Shown here piece by piece: positions 33,946 through 43,628 of a stretch of DNA of 64,000 nt. Source of the stretch: Paludibacteraceae bacterium (GTDB lineage: Bacteria > Bacteroidota > Bacteroidia > Bacteroidales > Paludibacteraceae); contig JAKSNK010000003.1 in assembly GCA_024399835.1 (NCBI GenBank), forward strand, positions 36,445 to 100,444, read 5' to 3'. The translations under genes and the position numbers were made by a program. The notes beneath the pieces are model-generated. The model had not been told where the DNA came from. It worked only from the letters and a program-made list of their open reading frames with translations, and ran no database searches. Within the stretch, counting starts at the first letter, position 1, and each line of letters opens with the position of its first letter.

Positions 33946-34437
33946 TTACTTGATTCCCAACTCTTTCTTAACAGCCGGCATCAAATCAGAGGCGTCCGTT
34001 CCTACAAATACAGTAGCCGCAGAATCAAGCACATAAGTGTATGTCTCTGCCTTACCCACTTTGTCAATGGCTTTCATCATGCGCTCATGAATAGGAGCCA
34101 AGAGGTTTTGACGGAGGGTTTGCAAATCCTGCTCAATCGTTTGTTGGAACATCTGTATGCGTTGATAGAGGTCTTGCAACTCCTGTTGGTGCAATTGATT
34201 AACAGCTTCGGAAGCGGTAGCAGCTTGTGCTTCATACTCTTTTTGCTTGTTTTGCAGTTCCGTCACCATCTCTTCGTACATGGTTTGATAGGACTGCTGA
34301 CGCGCCAACAGACTATCCTCTGCTTGTTTTGCTTCAGGCATCAAAGCGAACAACTCTTGTGTGTTAATGTAACCAAATTTTTGTGCGCTGGCAATCATAG
34401 GTAATGCCAAGGCGATAAGAATAATAATTTTTTTCAT
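33946..34437 (-). CDS. OmpH/Skp family periplasmic chaperone (second copy)
   Basis: 163 residues. A signal peptide (MKKIIILIALALPMIASAQ) is followed by KFGYINTQELFALMPE, the OmpH start motif, then a long coiled-coil arm (residues ~40-125). Skp trimers hold unfolded outer-membrane proteins on the way to BamA. It lies directly downstream of another OmpH gene and of bamA, as is common in Bacteroidota. Confidence 0.9.
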   Translation of the reverse strand: MKKIIILIALALPMIASAQKFGYINTQELFALMPEAKQAEDSLLARQQSYQTMYEEMVTELQNKQKEYEAQAATASEAVNQLHQQELQDLYQRIQMFQQTIEQDLQTLRQNLLAPIHERMMKAIDKVGKAETYTYVLDSAATVFVGTDASDLMPAVKKELGIK

Positions 34438-34473
34438 TGTTGTATAATTTTTAGTGATTAAATAAAATGTACT

Positions 34474-35016
34474 TTATTTAGCTCCTAATTTCTCCAATAC
34501 GGCATCGGAAATATCCAATTTATTTGACATATAAATCAGCGAGGGGTCGGCAGAACGGTCCTTGACGATTTGAATAAATCGCTCGTTGGCAACCTCCTGT
34601 ACGGCAGTATAGATTTCATCCTGTATCGGTTTGAGTAACGCTTCGCGTTTTTTAAACAATTCACCATTTTCACCAAAGTATGTCCGTTTAAGTTCCAGCA
34701 CCTCATTTTCCTTGTCCAAGATGGCTTTTTCGCGCTCTTTTTTCATCTTTTCGCTCAAGAAAATTTGTTCGGTCTGATAATTAGCCACCAGCACGCGCGC
34801 TTCCTGTTCTGCTGTCTCAATCTCCTTTTGCCACCGCTTGCCAATTAGGGTCAACTGGTCATTTGCCGACTCATACTGCGGCAAGTTCTTGAGGATATAC
34901 TGCAAATCTATAAACGCTATATCCTGCCCATTCTTGGCACTATACACATTGTCGGCGACTAACAAACCAATTAATACAAAAAGTGTGCCTAACCAATTGA
35001 AACGATATTTTTTCAT
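34474..35016 (-). CDS. OmpH/Skp family periplasmic chaperone (first copy)
   Basis: 180 residues. The N-terminus has one hydrophobic segment (NWLGTLFVLIGLLVADNVYS) acting as signal or anchor. The OmpH core begins IAFIDLQYILKNLPQYESAN and continues as a charged coiled coil. The C-terminus (ADPSLIYMSNKLDISDAVLE) is the second OmpH conserved block. It is 10 nt after bamA. The two paralogues differ enough to suggest different clients or a mixed trimer. Confidence 0.9.
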   Translation of the reverse strand: MKKYRFNWLGTLFVLIGLLVADNVYSAKNGQDIAFIDLQYILKNLPQYESANDQLTLIGKRWQKEIETAEQEARVLVANYQTEQIFLSEKMKKEREKAILDKENEVLELKRTYFGENGELFKKREALLKPIQDEIYTAVQEVANERFIQIVKDRSADPSLIYMSNKLDISDAVLEKLGAK

Positions 35017-35026
35017 TGTTGTAAGA

Positions 35027-37612
35027 TTATAATTCTTGTCCTAATACAAAGTGGAATTGCGAACCGCTATATGAGTCACTTCCGTTGATTTGGTCAAATC
35101 CCCAACCCCAGTCAATACCCAACAGACCAAACATAGGCAGGAATATACGCACACCCACACCTGCGGAGCGTTTCAAATCAAATGGATTGAAATCATGAAT
35201 ATCCGAGAAACAGTTTCCTGCCTCAAGGAATGCCAAAGCCCAAATAGTGGCACGCTGCTCCAAAGTAATCGGATAGCGTAACTCCATTGTGAACTTGTCG
35301 TACACATAACCCATATTTCGTCCCAAAGCATAGTCATACGGTGTCAACGAGCCCGACGAATAACCACGCATCGACACATATTCCGTAGAATAACTGGTAT
35401 AACTGCTCATACCGTCGCCACCCATATAAAAGGTTTCAAACGGTGATTTGGTCTGCGAACGATAGTTGCCCAAGAAACCAAAGTCCGCACGAGCCATCAG
35501 CACCAATTTGCCGTCAGGGGTCAATGGAGTAAATACTTTTCCTTGGAATTTGAGTTTATAGTATTCCAGCAGATGGTATTTCTCGGACATCGTCATATTA
35601 TTCAACTGGTCATCCGTATAGCCCATAATACTGGACCAGGGCGGAGTAATCTTGGCACTCAAAGTGAATGACGACCCACGGCGCGTATAAATAGGATTGT
35701 CTATGCTGGAGCGAGACAATTGCAAAGTCAACGCCAAGTTGTGGCATTTACCGTCCGTTACCAACAGATAGGGCCAGCTCTTCATCGAATACAACTGATA
35801 ACTCAGATCTCCGTAGAAAGAGAAATAGTCGTCCGGCCAACTCAAGCGTTTTCCATATCCCAAGCTCACGCCCACTGTACGCAAATACTTATCCGGGTCT
35901 GCTTCGGATTCTTGCAATTGCTGGTAATAATCCGAGTTACCGGTGTAGTAATAACTGGAATAGTAAGTATTGTACAAGTTTTGATAAGACTGATAGAAAC
36001 GGTCGGAATAACCCGTTTGCGAAGAGAACCATGCCGAGAAACTCAACTGATTAGGACGCTTACCTCCTAACCACGGTTCCATAAAACTCAAGCTGACGGA
36101 GTTATAATAAATACCATTTGTACGGAAATTTACCGAGAAAGTCTGTCCTTCACCTTGCGGTACAATCCGATAAGCTTTCTTATTAAACAAGTTTTGAATG
36201 GCGAAATTCGTAAATTTAAGTCCCAAAGACCCAACCAATCCGGTAGCACCCCACCCCAAGGAGAACTCTATCTGGTCGCTGGATTTGGTTTCCAATTGGT
36301 ATGTAATATCCACCGTACCGTCTTCGGGATTAGGTTGGATATCCGGCACTAATTTCTCTTGGTCAAAGTGCCCCATTTGCGCCAATTCACGCAAGGAACG
36401 CATGATATCAGACTGACTATACAACTGACCGGGTTTGGTGTATAACTCACGGCGCACCACATGCTCATAAACACGCGTATTCCCCACAATATTGATTTGA
36501 TTGATAGTGGCAGGTTTACCCTCATAAATACGCATTTCAAAGTCAATACTATCGTTATCTATCTTGACCTCTACCGGCTCAACATTAAAGAACAAGTATC
36601 CTTGGTCGGTATATAGTTTGGCTACTGCATCATCGTCTTCGTTAAGGCGTTTGTTCAACTGTTTCAGGTTATAAGTATCTCCCTTAGAGATGCCCAATAC
36701 CCGATTAAGATAATCGTATGGATAGAGGGTATTACCCACCCAATCAATCTTGCGGAAGTAGTATTTCTCACCCTCGAAAATATTCAGATAGACATCCACG
36801 CGAGTAGGATCTTCCGGATTGGGTACCACGCTATCCGAAACGATATATGCATCACGAAAACCTATTTCGTTGTATTTCTCAATCACAGCATCTTTGTCTT
36901 GCTCATACAAATCTGCCACAAACTTTTTCGGGCGGAAGAGATTGACAATGTTATTATCATTGGTTTTCTTCATTGCCTTGTTAATCTTGACATCCGACAA
37001 TGCCTCGTTACCGGAGATATAGATTTTCCCGACTTTGGTTTTTTCCTTTTTGTCTACATTTACCGCCACTTTGGTATATCCGGGATGGTCTTTGTCGGGG
37101 TATTCGCGAATAATAACATCCGCATTATGGAATCCCTTTTCGGCAAAATATTTCTTGATAACAGTAATCGCACGGTCTTTCAAATCAGGCGTAATCTGGC
37201 TACCCTTGGAGATACCCACTTTGACCTCTATGTCTTCTTTCTCGTTTTTCTTTAGACCGATATATTCCAATTCGGATATACGCGGGCGCTGTTGCAAACG
37301 AATTTCCAGCCACACCTTGTCACCTTCGATCTTGGTGGCTAAGATTTTGACATCGGAAAACAATCCCTGTTTCCAGAATCTTTTCACCGCTTTGGTAATT
37401 TGTTCGCCGGGAATGTCCACTTTATCACCGGCTGCCAAGCCGCTGAATCCAATTAGCACAAAGTCTTCGTAATTATCCGCACCGGTAACCTGAATATCAG
37501 CAATTTCATAGGTATTGCGCTGATAATTATATTCAATCTCAGGAACGGAATCTGTTTGTGCCCAACCCAACAACGGCAACAAAGCAACTACTATGTAAAG
37601 TATCTTTTTCAA
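35027..37612 (-). CDS. bamA: Outer membrane protein assembly factor BamA
   Basis: 861 residues. A signal peptide (MKKILYIVVALLPLLGWAQ) is followed by about five POTRA domains (residues ~30-430); examples of their closing strands are VWLEIRLQQRPRISELEYIG and FEMRIYEGKPATINQINIVG. A C-terminal Omp85 barrel follows with the VRGY-like loop as VSMRGYSSGS and a final strand FHFVLGQEL lacking the usual terminal aromatic. BamA folds outer-membrane beta-barrels. Order porG-uppS-bamA-ompH-ompH is the normal Bacteroidales one. Confidence 0.95.
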   Translation of the reverse strand: MKKILYIVVALLPLLGWAQTDSVPEIEYNYQRNTYEIADIQVTGADNYEDFVLIGFSGLAAGDKVDIPGEQITKAVKRFWKQGLFSDVKILATKIEGDKVWLEIRLQQRPRISELEYIGLKKNEKEDIEVKVGISKGSQITPDLKDRAITVIKKYFAEKGFHNADVIIREYPDKDHPGYTKVAVNVDKKEKTKVGKIYISGNEALSDVKINKAMKKTNDNNIVNLFRPKKFVADLYEQDKDAVIEKYNEIGFRDAYIVSDSVVPNPEDPTRVDVYLNIFEGEKYYFRKIDWVGNTLYPYDYLNRVLGISKGDTYNLKQLNKRLNEDDDAVAKLYTDQGYLFFNVEPVEVKIDNDSIDFEMRIYEGKPATINQINIVGNTRVYEHVVRRELYTKPGQLYSQSDIMRSLRELAQMGHFDQEKLVPDIQPNPEDGTVDITYQLETKSSDQIEFSLGWGATGLVGSLGLKFTNFAIQNLFNKKAYRIVPQGEGQTFSVNFRTNGIYYNSVSLSFMEPWLGGKRPNQLSFSAWFSSQTGYSDRFYQSYQNLYNTYYSSYYYTGNSDYYQQLQESEADPDKYLRTVGVSLGYGKRLSWPDDYFSFYGDLSYQLYSMKSWPYLLVTDGKCHNLALTLQLSRSSIDNPIYTRRGSSFTLSAKITPPWSSIMGYTDDQLNNMTMSEKYHLLEYYKLKFQGKVFTPLTPDGKLVLMARADFGFLGNYRSQTKSPFETFYMGGDGMSSYTSYSTEYVSMRGYSSGSLTPYDYALGRNMGYVYDKFTMELRYPITLEQRATIWALAFLEAGNCFSDIHDFNPFDLKRSAGVGVRIFLPMFGLLGIDWGWGFDQINGSDSYSGSQFHFVLGQEL

Positions 37613-37624
37613 AGAATCAATTCT

Positions 37625-38374
37625 TTATATTTTTGAGACCTGTTCACTCGTTTTACCGAACCGTCTCTCACGATGTTGATAATCCACGATAGCGGCATAA
37701 AACTCATCCACCGTAAAGTCCGGCCATAAGCAATTGGTAAAATACAATTCAGAATATGCCAGTTGCCACAACAAGAAATTGCTGATGCGATATTCACCGC
37801 TGGTACGAATCAACAAATCCGGGTCGGGTATGCCAGCCGTAGTCATATAAGCAGACACCTTGACATCATCTATATCGTCTGCAGTCAGCAGACCTTTTTG
37901 CGCATCGTCAATTGCGCGCTTGAAAGCATTGGTTATTTCCCAACGAGACGAGTAACTCAACGCCAATACAAGGTTCAACCCTGTATTGTGACTCGTTTGC
38001 TCCAAGCACTCCACAAATTTTTGACGAGTCAATTCCGGAAGACGATTCAAGTCGCCTATAGTCATCAGACGCACATTATTTTCCATCAATGTGGGTGTCT
38101 CTTTGCGAATCGTATCCACCAACAGTGCCATCAATGCGTCCACCTCCTCCTGAGGACGATTCCAGTTCTCCGTAGAAAATGCATACAATGTCAGATAGCG
38201 GATCCCCAGTTCTGCTGCTGCCGTTGTAATATTATGAACGGTCTGAACGCCCTGTTTATGACCGAACATACGCTGCAAACCATGTTGCTTAGCCCAACGA
38301 CCATTGCCGTCCATAATAATGGCGACATGTTGAGGAATCCGGTCTTTTTGTATCAATGTTTGCACATCCTGCAT
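37625..38374 (-). CDS. uppS: Isoprenyl transferase (undecaprenyl diphosphate synthase)
   Basis: 249 residues. UppS builds C55 undecaprenyl diphosphate from FPP and IPP, the lipid carrier for peptidoglycan and LPS sugars. The signature [18 protein letters not shown] holds the catalytic Asp and Arg. [17 protein letters not shown] and the C-terminal [19 protein letters not shown] and [12 protein letters not shown] (pyrophosphate and Mg sites) are intact. The start overlaps the porG 3' end by 22 nt. Confidence 0.95.
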   Translation of the reverse strand: MQDVQTLIQKDRIPQHVAIIMDGNGRWAKQHGLQRMFGHKQGVQTVHNITTAAAELGIRYLTLYAFSTENWNRPQEEVDALMALLVDTIRKETPTLMENNVRLMTIGDLNRLPELTRQKFVECLEQTSHNTGLNLVLALSYSSRWEITNAFKRAIDDAQKGLLTADDIDDVKVSAYMTTAGIPDPDLLIRTSGEYRISNFLLWQLAYSELYFTNCLWPDFTVDEFYAAIVDYQHRERRFGKTSEQVSKI

Positions 38375-39027
38375 ATTTTCTTATCTCTTGCAAATTCAAA
38401 ACTCATTCCTAAACTAATGGTTCCCGTTAAATCGCAATTAAATATATTTGAACCATTCATGTTATACGAATTGTTTAATTCGTCCACATTCTCCATATTA
38501 TCGGAGAAATACAAATTGTTTTGCCATACCAATTGCATATTCAACCGTGGAGCGAATTGCCATTTTATACCTACACCAAAAGGCATATAAGCCGCTACCT
38601 TTTTCATATCTCCATGTAGGCACAACCCTATTCCCCACAATATGTAAGGCGTAAATGGTTTCACGCGACGGTCATAGCATCTGCCACCATATCGGAAGAA
38701 ATTAAACTCTGCCGCCACATCCAGATTCACTAAATGATTGGTCCATTTATCCTCTGCAATTGTCATACCATCCGGATAACTCCCCACTATACGGTGCGTA
38801 ATTCCTTTCGCTTGCAAAGCCCATCGCTGATCAAACCGATAGCGAAAATTGGCACCATACATCTCGCGCACATTCATAAAGGGGAGACTCGCGGCATCTC
38901 CCATATAGTATCCGCATCCACCCTCTATACCAAGCTCACACCGATACATGCGTTCATCTGCCCGTGCTATACAGAAAAACGGCACAAGTAACAAACCTAT
39001 CAGTCCTATTTTTGCACGAATATCCAT
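38353..39027 (-). CDS. porG: PorG-like outer membrane protein (DUF6089)
   Basis: 224 residues from the ATG at 39027; an ATG at 39039 falls in the promoter. A signal peptide ([17 protein letters not shown]) precedes an eight-strand-like barrel. Typical features are [59 protein letters not shown] and [19 protein letters not shown]. PorG anchors the PorK/PorN (GldK/GldN) ring of the T9SS to the outer membrane in Porphyromonas. Here, as elsewhere, it leads the bamA operon, away from the gldKLMN cluster at 47-53 kb. Confidence 0.87.
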   Translation of the reverse strand: MDIRAKIGLIGLLLVPFFCIARADERMYRCELGIEGGCGYYMGDAASLPFMNVREMYGANFRYRFDQRWALQAKGITHRIVGSYPDGMTIAEDKWTNHLVNLDVAAEFNFFRYGGRCYDRRVKPFTPYILWGIGLCLHGDMKKVAAYMPFGVGIKWQFAPRLNMQLVWQNNLYFSDNMENVDELNNSYNMNGSNIFNCDLTGTISLGMSFEFARDKKICRMCKH

Positions 39028-39036
39028 ATTAGCGCG

Positions 39037-39068
39037 CAAAGGTACAAAAAAAAAATGACTTTTACAAA
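39037..39068 (-). promoter_or_regulatory. Promoter of the porG-uppS-bamA-ompH operon
   Basis: Minus strand TTTG (39068-39065), 20 bp, TACCTTTG (39044-39037). Only 9 nt lie between the -7 box and the ATG. Confidence 0.82.
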
Positions 39069-39079
39069 TTTATTTGTAC

Positions 39080-40306
39080 TTATTCGTACTTTTGCCACAA
39101 AAAATCGTTATATGGATAGCGTTGGATATGAATAGCTTTTACACGCTCATACATAAGAGCGCGCAAGGCATCAATATTTTCCTTTTGGGCGGCGGAGATA
39201 AAAATGCAATCTTCATGCAGTTTAGCCATCCATGTGCGTTGCAGTTCTTCCAAAGATATATTTTCCCTTCGCATTGGTGTCAAATCATCTTCCTCTTTGG
39301 GTGTATATGTAAAAGCATCAATCTTATTGAACACCACAATAGTGGGTTTCTGTTCTTGGCAAATATCTGCTATAGTCTGATTAACCACATTGTATTGTTC
39401 TTCAAAATTCGGGTGGGAAATATCCACCACATGAATCAGCAAATCTGCCTCACGCACTTCGTCCAAAGTAGATTTAAAACTTTCCACCAGATTATGAGGC
39501 AATTTGCGAATAAATCCTACCGTATCACTCAAAAGAAACGGCAAGTTATCAATTGTCATCTTGCGTACGGTTGTATCCAATGTGGCAAAGAGTTTATTTT
39601 CGGCAAACACCTCCGATTTGCTCAACAGATTCATCATCGTTGATTTACCCACATTGGTATATCCCACCAATGCCACTCGTACCATCTTACCGCGGTGCTG
39701 TCGTTGTGTTGCCATTTGCCGGTCTATGCGTTTCAAATCCTCCCGTAAAAGAGCAATACGCTGACCTATCATGCGTTTATCTGCTTCAATCTGTGTCTCA
39801 CCCGTACCTCGATTGGTGCCTCCGCCACCTCGTTGTCGATCCAAGTGAGTCCACATTCGTGTCAAACGGGGCAACATATACTGCAGATGTGCCATCTCAA
39901 CTTGTGTTTTGGCATAACTGGTTTGTGCGCGTTGGAGGAAGATTTCGAGAATCAAGATGGTTCGATCCATCACGCGAACCTCGCAGCGGTCTTTAGGATT
40001 ATCCCGCCAATTGAGGTCTCGTTCTATATTTCGCAACTGTCGTGGAGACAATTCGTCATCAAAGATAACCAAATCAACCGGTCCTTCCTCGTCGTGCTGA
40101 TGGCGAATAATGAAGTCACGAATCTCTTGCAACTTACCTGAACCTACATAACTATTGGTATCAGGTTTGTCTATCCGTTGTATAAAACGCTTGACCGGCA
40201 CAATATCCCGCGTGTCTGCCAGAAAAGCCAACTCGTCCAAATATTCCGTTGTCCGTTCTTCGCTCTGCTCCGGAGTAATCAGTCCTATTAAAATTGCTCT
40301 TTCCAT
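39080..40306 (-). CDS. hflX: GTPase HflX
   Basis: 408 residues from the ATG at 40306 (MERAILIGLITPEQ); the longer start at 40345 lies inside the promoter. HflX splits stalled or hibernating 70S ribosomes. The N-terminal domain is normal (VGSGKLQEIRDFI, DDELSPRQLRNIE), with the glycine-rich segment RQRGGGGTNRGTGETQIEAD. G motifs are G1 GYTNVGKST, G3 DTVGF and G4 NKID. A short C-terminal domain follows. It stands alone between the porG operon and polA, with its own promoter. Confidence 0.94.
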   Translation of the reverse strand: MERAILIGLITPEQSEERTTEYLDELAFLADTRDIVPVKRFIQRIDKPDTNSYVGSGKLQEIRDFIIRHQHDEEGPVDLVIFDDELSPRQLRNIERDLNWRDNPKDRCEVRVMDRTILILEIFLQRAQTSYAKTQVEMAHLQYMLPRLTRMWTHLDRQRGGGGTNRGTGETQIEADKRMIGQRIALLREDLKRIDRQMATQRQHRGKMVRVALVGYTNVGKSTMMNLLSKSEVFAENKLFATLDTTVRKMTIDNLPFLLSDTVGFIRKLPHNLVESFKSTLDEVREADLLIHVVDISHPNFEEQYNVVNQTIADICQEQKPTIVVFNKIDAFTYTPKEEDDLTPMRRENISLEELQRTWMAKLHEDCIFISAAQKENIDALRALMYERVKAIHIQRYPYNDFLWQKYE

Positions 40307-40314
40307 ATCGGGTG

Positions 40315-40346
40315 CAAAGATAGCATTTTTTTTGCAAATATGCAAA
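40315..40346 (-). promoter_or_regulatory. hflX promoter
   Basis: Minus strand TTTG (40346-40343), 20 bp, TATCTTTG (40322-40315). The ATG follows after 8 nt, so the transcript would be nearly leaderless. Confidence 0.82.
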
Positions 40347-40374
40347 TTTATATATGTTATTGCGGATAGAAAGT

Positions 40375-40399
40375 AAAAAAGTGTGGGGAAAATCCCACA
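40375..40399 (-). terminator. Rho-independent terminator downstream of polA
   Basis: On the minus strand the stem TGTGGG/CCCACA (40399-40394 with 40387-40382) encloses ATTTTC, followed by a T6 run (40380-40375). It lies 200 nt past the polA stop. Confidence 0.75.
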
Positions 40400-40533
40400 T
40401 CATGCGTTAAAGATGATTATTTTTGCAACAAATTCCCCCTGTCATCCCCCGTAGCAGAAGAAGACCAAAAGAGGATAAAAAGAGGGCGAAAAATACATAT
40501 GCAATTTCGCCCGTATAGGTTTTGATGGCTTGC

Positions 40534-40592
40534 ATTAAGAGAGAGGCGCAAAGAGGGGTAGAAAGTGTCGGTCAAGTGTCGGTCAACCCTCG
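40534..40592 (-). repeat. Dispersed 57-bp repeat, copy B
   Basis: Reverse-complement partner of 14961-15017: 34 identical bases, then 18 more after one indel. It sits 8 nt past the polA stop codon. The remainder of the gap 40347-40599 holds only the terminator and AT-rich sequence. Confidence 0.85.
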
Positions 40593-40599
40593 GTCCCAA

Positions 40600-42906
40600 T
40601 CAGTGTGCTTCGAGCCAGTTATGACCTACCCCACATTCTGCAACCAAAGGCACCGACAAATGAACCACATTCTGCATCTCTTCTGCCACTATAGATTGAA
40701 CATATTCGATTTCATTCTCCGGCACATTGAAGTTCAATTCGTCATGTACCTGCATAATCATCTGTGTCTGTAAATGTTCATTCTTTAACCGACGGGATAT
40801 ATTGACCATCGCCATTTTGATAATGTCCGCCGCCGTACCCTGGATAGGTGCATTAACTGCATTGCGTTCTGCAAAACTCCGAACCACTGAATTATGGCTT
40901 AATATATCCGGGAGATAGCGCTTACGGCCAAACAATGTTTCTGCATATCCTTTTTCACGCGCCAAAAATTTTTGTTGTTCGATAAATGCAATCACTTTAG
41001 GGAAGGCATCAAAATAGCCGTCTATCAATGCCTTTGCCTCACCACGACTACATTCCAACTGTTGTGCCAAGCCGAATGCCGAAATACCGTAGATAATACC
41101 AAAATTGGCGGTTTTAGCTCTTCTACGCTCCTCTCGTGTGACTTCCTCAATAGGTTTATGGAAAATCTTTGATGCCGTAGCAGTATGAATATCTTCTCCC
41201 TGCAAAAACGCACTTACCAAGTGTTCATCTTGCGACATGTGTGCCATTAGTCGCAATTCAATCTGCGAATAATCTGCACTCAAAAAATAGCACCCCGGAT
41301 CGGCTATTACCGCACGACGAATCAACTGTCCACGCTCGGAACGAATCGGCAGATTTTGTAAATTAGGATTAGATGAAGACAATCGCCCTGTTGCCGTAAC
41401 TGTTTGATTATAAGTAGTATGTATTTTACCGGTAGTAGGATTGATATACGAAGGCAGTTGGCTGATATAGGTTGAAATGAGTTTTTTCAGTTCGCGTTGT
41501 TCCAATATTTTGCCCACGATGGGATGCTTATCCTTGATACTTTGCAGGACCTCTTCGGAAGTGGAATAGTGCCCTTTGTGCCCACGCTTAGCTCTGTCGT
41601 CCAAGTGCATTTTCTCAAAGAGAATTTCTCCCACCTGTGCCGGTGAATTGAGGTTAAAAGTCTCTCCTGCCAAAGCATAGATATCCTCTTCTAACATTGC
41701 CAATTCTTGGCTCAACGAACATTCTGCCTGTTTTAATATATCTACATCAAAACGCACCCCTACCTGCTCCATTTCACGCAGGACATCCACCAATGGCAAT
41801 TCAACATCCTGATACAGACTCCACAACGAAGTATCTGCTTTTAATGCTTCCCAATCAGGTTCTTTATAGGGGTTAAACGATACTTCCGGATTAAGCAGAT
41901 AAGAGCATAGTCTATTCTCTACCGTATCATAAGCAGGAGAAGATGGATTGCCAGACATTGTATCTTCCATCCCTGCAAAGAGATCGAGTGTTGCTTCTTG
42001 TGGCTTGGTTACACCTTTTTTCTTACTAACACCAACTTTATCCGCTACCGGTTGGTTTTTAAGCAATGAATTAAACTCCAATTCCATATACAACGGAGTC
42101 AATCGGGACCAATCTTTGTCTTTGAGCAATAAAGTTGTCTCATCCAACTCAATCGGGACATCCTTGCGTATAGTTGCCAAGAACTTAGAGAATCGTATCT
42201 GCTCTATTTGACTTTCCACTTTGATTTTCAGCGCTCCTTTGAGTTCGCCGGTATGTTGCAGCAACTGCTCGATACTGCCAAATTGCTGAATCAAACTAAC
42301 GGCAGTCTTTTCGCCCACGCCCTTACACCCCGGTATATTATCACTGGAATCTCCCATCAAGCCCAATAAGTCTATTACCTGTAGCGGAGAAGATATGCCA
42401 TATTTAGCACATACCTCCTGCGGTCCCATTTGCTCAAATCCACCTGTATGGCGAGGACGATATTGATGGATATTGTCGGTTACCAGTTGACCGTAATCTT
42501 TATCCGGTGTAGCCATAAAAACTTCAAACCCTGCCTGTTCCGCCTTATCCGCCATCGTTCCCACCACATCGTCTGCCTCAAAACCGGGAACTTCCAATAT
42601 AGCAATATTCATAGCTTCCAAGATATTCTTAATTATCGGGACGGCATTGCGTATATCTTCCGGCGTTTCCTCGCGTTGCGCCTTATATGCAGTGTATGCC
42701 TCGTGTCGGAAGGTAGGACCATGAGGGTCGAATGCCACCGCTATATGCGTAGGATGAATCTTTTTCAAAAGGTCCTCTAATGTGGTCACAAAACCAAAGA
42801 CAGCACTTGTATTCTCTCCTTTGGAGTTCATTCGCGGCACACGAATAAAAGCATAGTAAGCGCGATAAATCATCGCGTAGGCATCAATTAACAGAAGACG
42901 CTTCAT
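40600..42906 (-). CDS. polA: DNA polymerase I lacking the 3'-5' exonuclease domain
   Basis: 768 residues against ~930. Residues 1-~285 are the 5' nuclease (IDAYAMIYRAYYAF, VAFDPHGPTFRHE, GFEADDVVGTMA, LMGDSSDNIPGCKGVGEKTA). A linker with TLDLFAGMED follows. Only ~40 residues (326-365, CSYLLNPEVSFNP...) remain where ~190 of exonuclease domain should be; the DEDD motifs (DTET etc.) are absent. From ~366 the polymerase domain is complete: motif A LSADYSQIELRLMAHMS, motif B RRAKTANFGIIYGIS, motif C MQVHDELNF. It should do primer removal and gap repair without proofreading. It follows ung by 22 nt. Confidence 0.93.
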   Translation of the reverse strand: MKRLLLIDAYAMIYRAYYAFIRVPRMNSKGENTSAVFGFVTTLEDLLKKIHPTHIAVAFDPHGPTFRHEAYTAYKAQREETPEDIRNAVPIIKNILEAMNIAILEVPGFEADDVVGTMADKAEQAGFEVFMATPDKDYGQLVTDNIHQYRPRHTGGFEQMGPQEVCAKYGISSPLQVIDLLGLMGDSSDNIPGCKGVGEKTAVSLIQQFGSIEQLLQHTGELKGALKIKVESQIEQIRFSKFLATIRKDVPIELDETTLLLKDKDWSRLTPLYMELEFNSLLKNQPVADKVGVSKKKGVTKPQEATLDLFAGMEDTMSGNPSSPAYDTVENRLCSYLLNPEVSFNPYKEPDWEALKADTSLWSLYQDVELPLVDVLREMEQVGVRFDVDILKQAECSLSQELAMLEEDIYALAGETFNLNSPAQVGEILFEKMHLDDRAKRGHKGHYSTSEEVLQSIKDKHPIVGKILEQRELKKLISTYISQLPSYINPTTGKIHTTYNQTVTATGRLSSSNPNLQNLPIRSERGQLIRRAVIADPGCYFLSADYSQIELRLMAHMSQDEHLVSAFLQGEDIHTATASKIFHKPIEEVTREERRRAKTANFGIIYGISAFGLAQQLECSRGEAKALIDGYFDAFPKVIAFIEQQKFLAREKGYAETLFGRKRYLPDILSHNSVVRSFAERNAVNAPIQGTAADIIKMAMVNISRRLKNEHLQTQMIMQVHDELNFNVPENEIEYVQSIVAEEMQNVVHLSVPLVAECGVGHNWLEAH

Positions 42907-42928
42907 ATCAGGTATCGATTTTAACTAA

Positions 42929-43591
42929 TTACCACTCAATGGGGGATAGACCATGTTGCACCAGATAGGCATTAGCAGCCGAGAAATGTCCGCAGCCGAT
43001 GAAGCCCCGATAAGCACTCAGGGGACTCGGGTGAGGTGCTGTCAGAACCAAGTTTTTACGACGATCAATAATCTGTCCTTTTCGCTGTGCATAACTACCC
43101 CATAACATATACACAATATGCTCCCGTTGCTGCGAGAGTGCCATGATAGCCGCATCAGTCAGTTCTTCCCATCCCTTGTTCTGATGACTTCCCGGATGAT
43201 GGGCTTCCACTGTCAGTGTAGCATTCAATAACAAAACACCCTGATTTGCCCAATGTTGCAAATTACCGGTATTCGGAATCGGTTTGCCCAAATCACGATT
43301 CAGTTCCTTGTATATATTCTCCAACGAGGGGGGGATGGCTACCCCCTCGTTTACCGAAAAGCACAAACCATGTGCCTGACCGACATCATGATAAGGGTCC
43401 TGACCAATAATAACAACCCGTACTTGTGCAAACGGGCATGAGTTAAAAGCATTAAAGATGAGCGGACCCGGAGGAAAACACTGTTTGGCAGCATACTCAC
43501 GCCTAACGAACGATGTGAGCAGTTCAAAGTACGGCTTGTCAAATTCCGATTGCAGTACTTGTTTCCAACTGTCCTCTATTTGGACATCCAT
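42929..43591 (-). CDS. ung: Uracil-DNA glycosylase, family 1
   Basis: 220 residues. Ung removes uracil from DNA. The water-activating Asp lies in [18 protein letters not shown], the uracil-binding Asn in [19 protein letters not shown], and the minor-groove loop in [20 protein letters not shown]. All are normal. It is 22 nt upstream of polA, so repair synthesis and uracil excision would be made together; queA lies 37 nt upstream. Confidence 0.96.
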   Translation of the reverse strand: MDVQIEDSWKQVLQSEFDKPYFELLTSFVRREYAAKQCFPPGPLIFNAFNSCPFAQVRVVIIGQDPYHDVGQAHGLCFSVNEGVAIPPSLENIYKELNRDLGKPIPNTGNLQHWANQGVLLLNATLTVEAHHPGSHQNKGWEELTDAAIMALSQQREHIVYMLWGSYAQRKGQIIDRRKNLVLTAPHPSPLSAYRGFIGCGHFSAANAYLVQHGLSPIEW

Positions 43592-43628
43592 TCTAATATC
43601 TTATTTGACGAAACCAACAATGGGACAA

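Noticed and set aside
37763-38590. 275-codon plus-strand ORF opposite uppS and porG
   Set aside because: Spans two real minus-strand genes and shows no protein family features.
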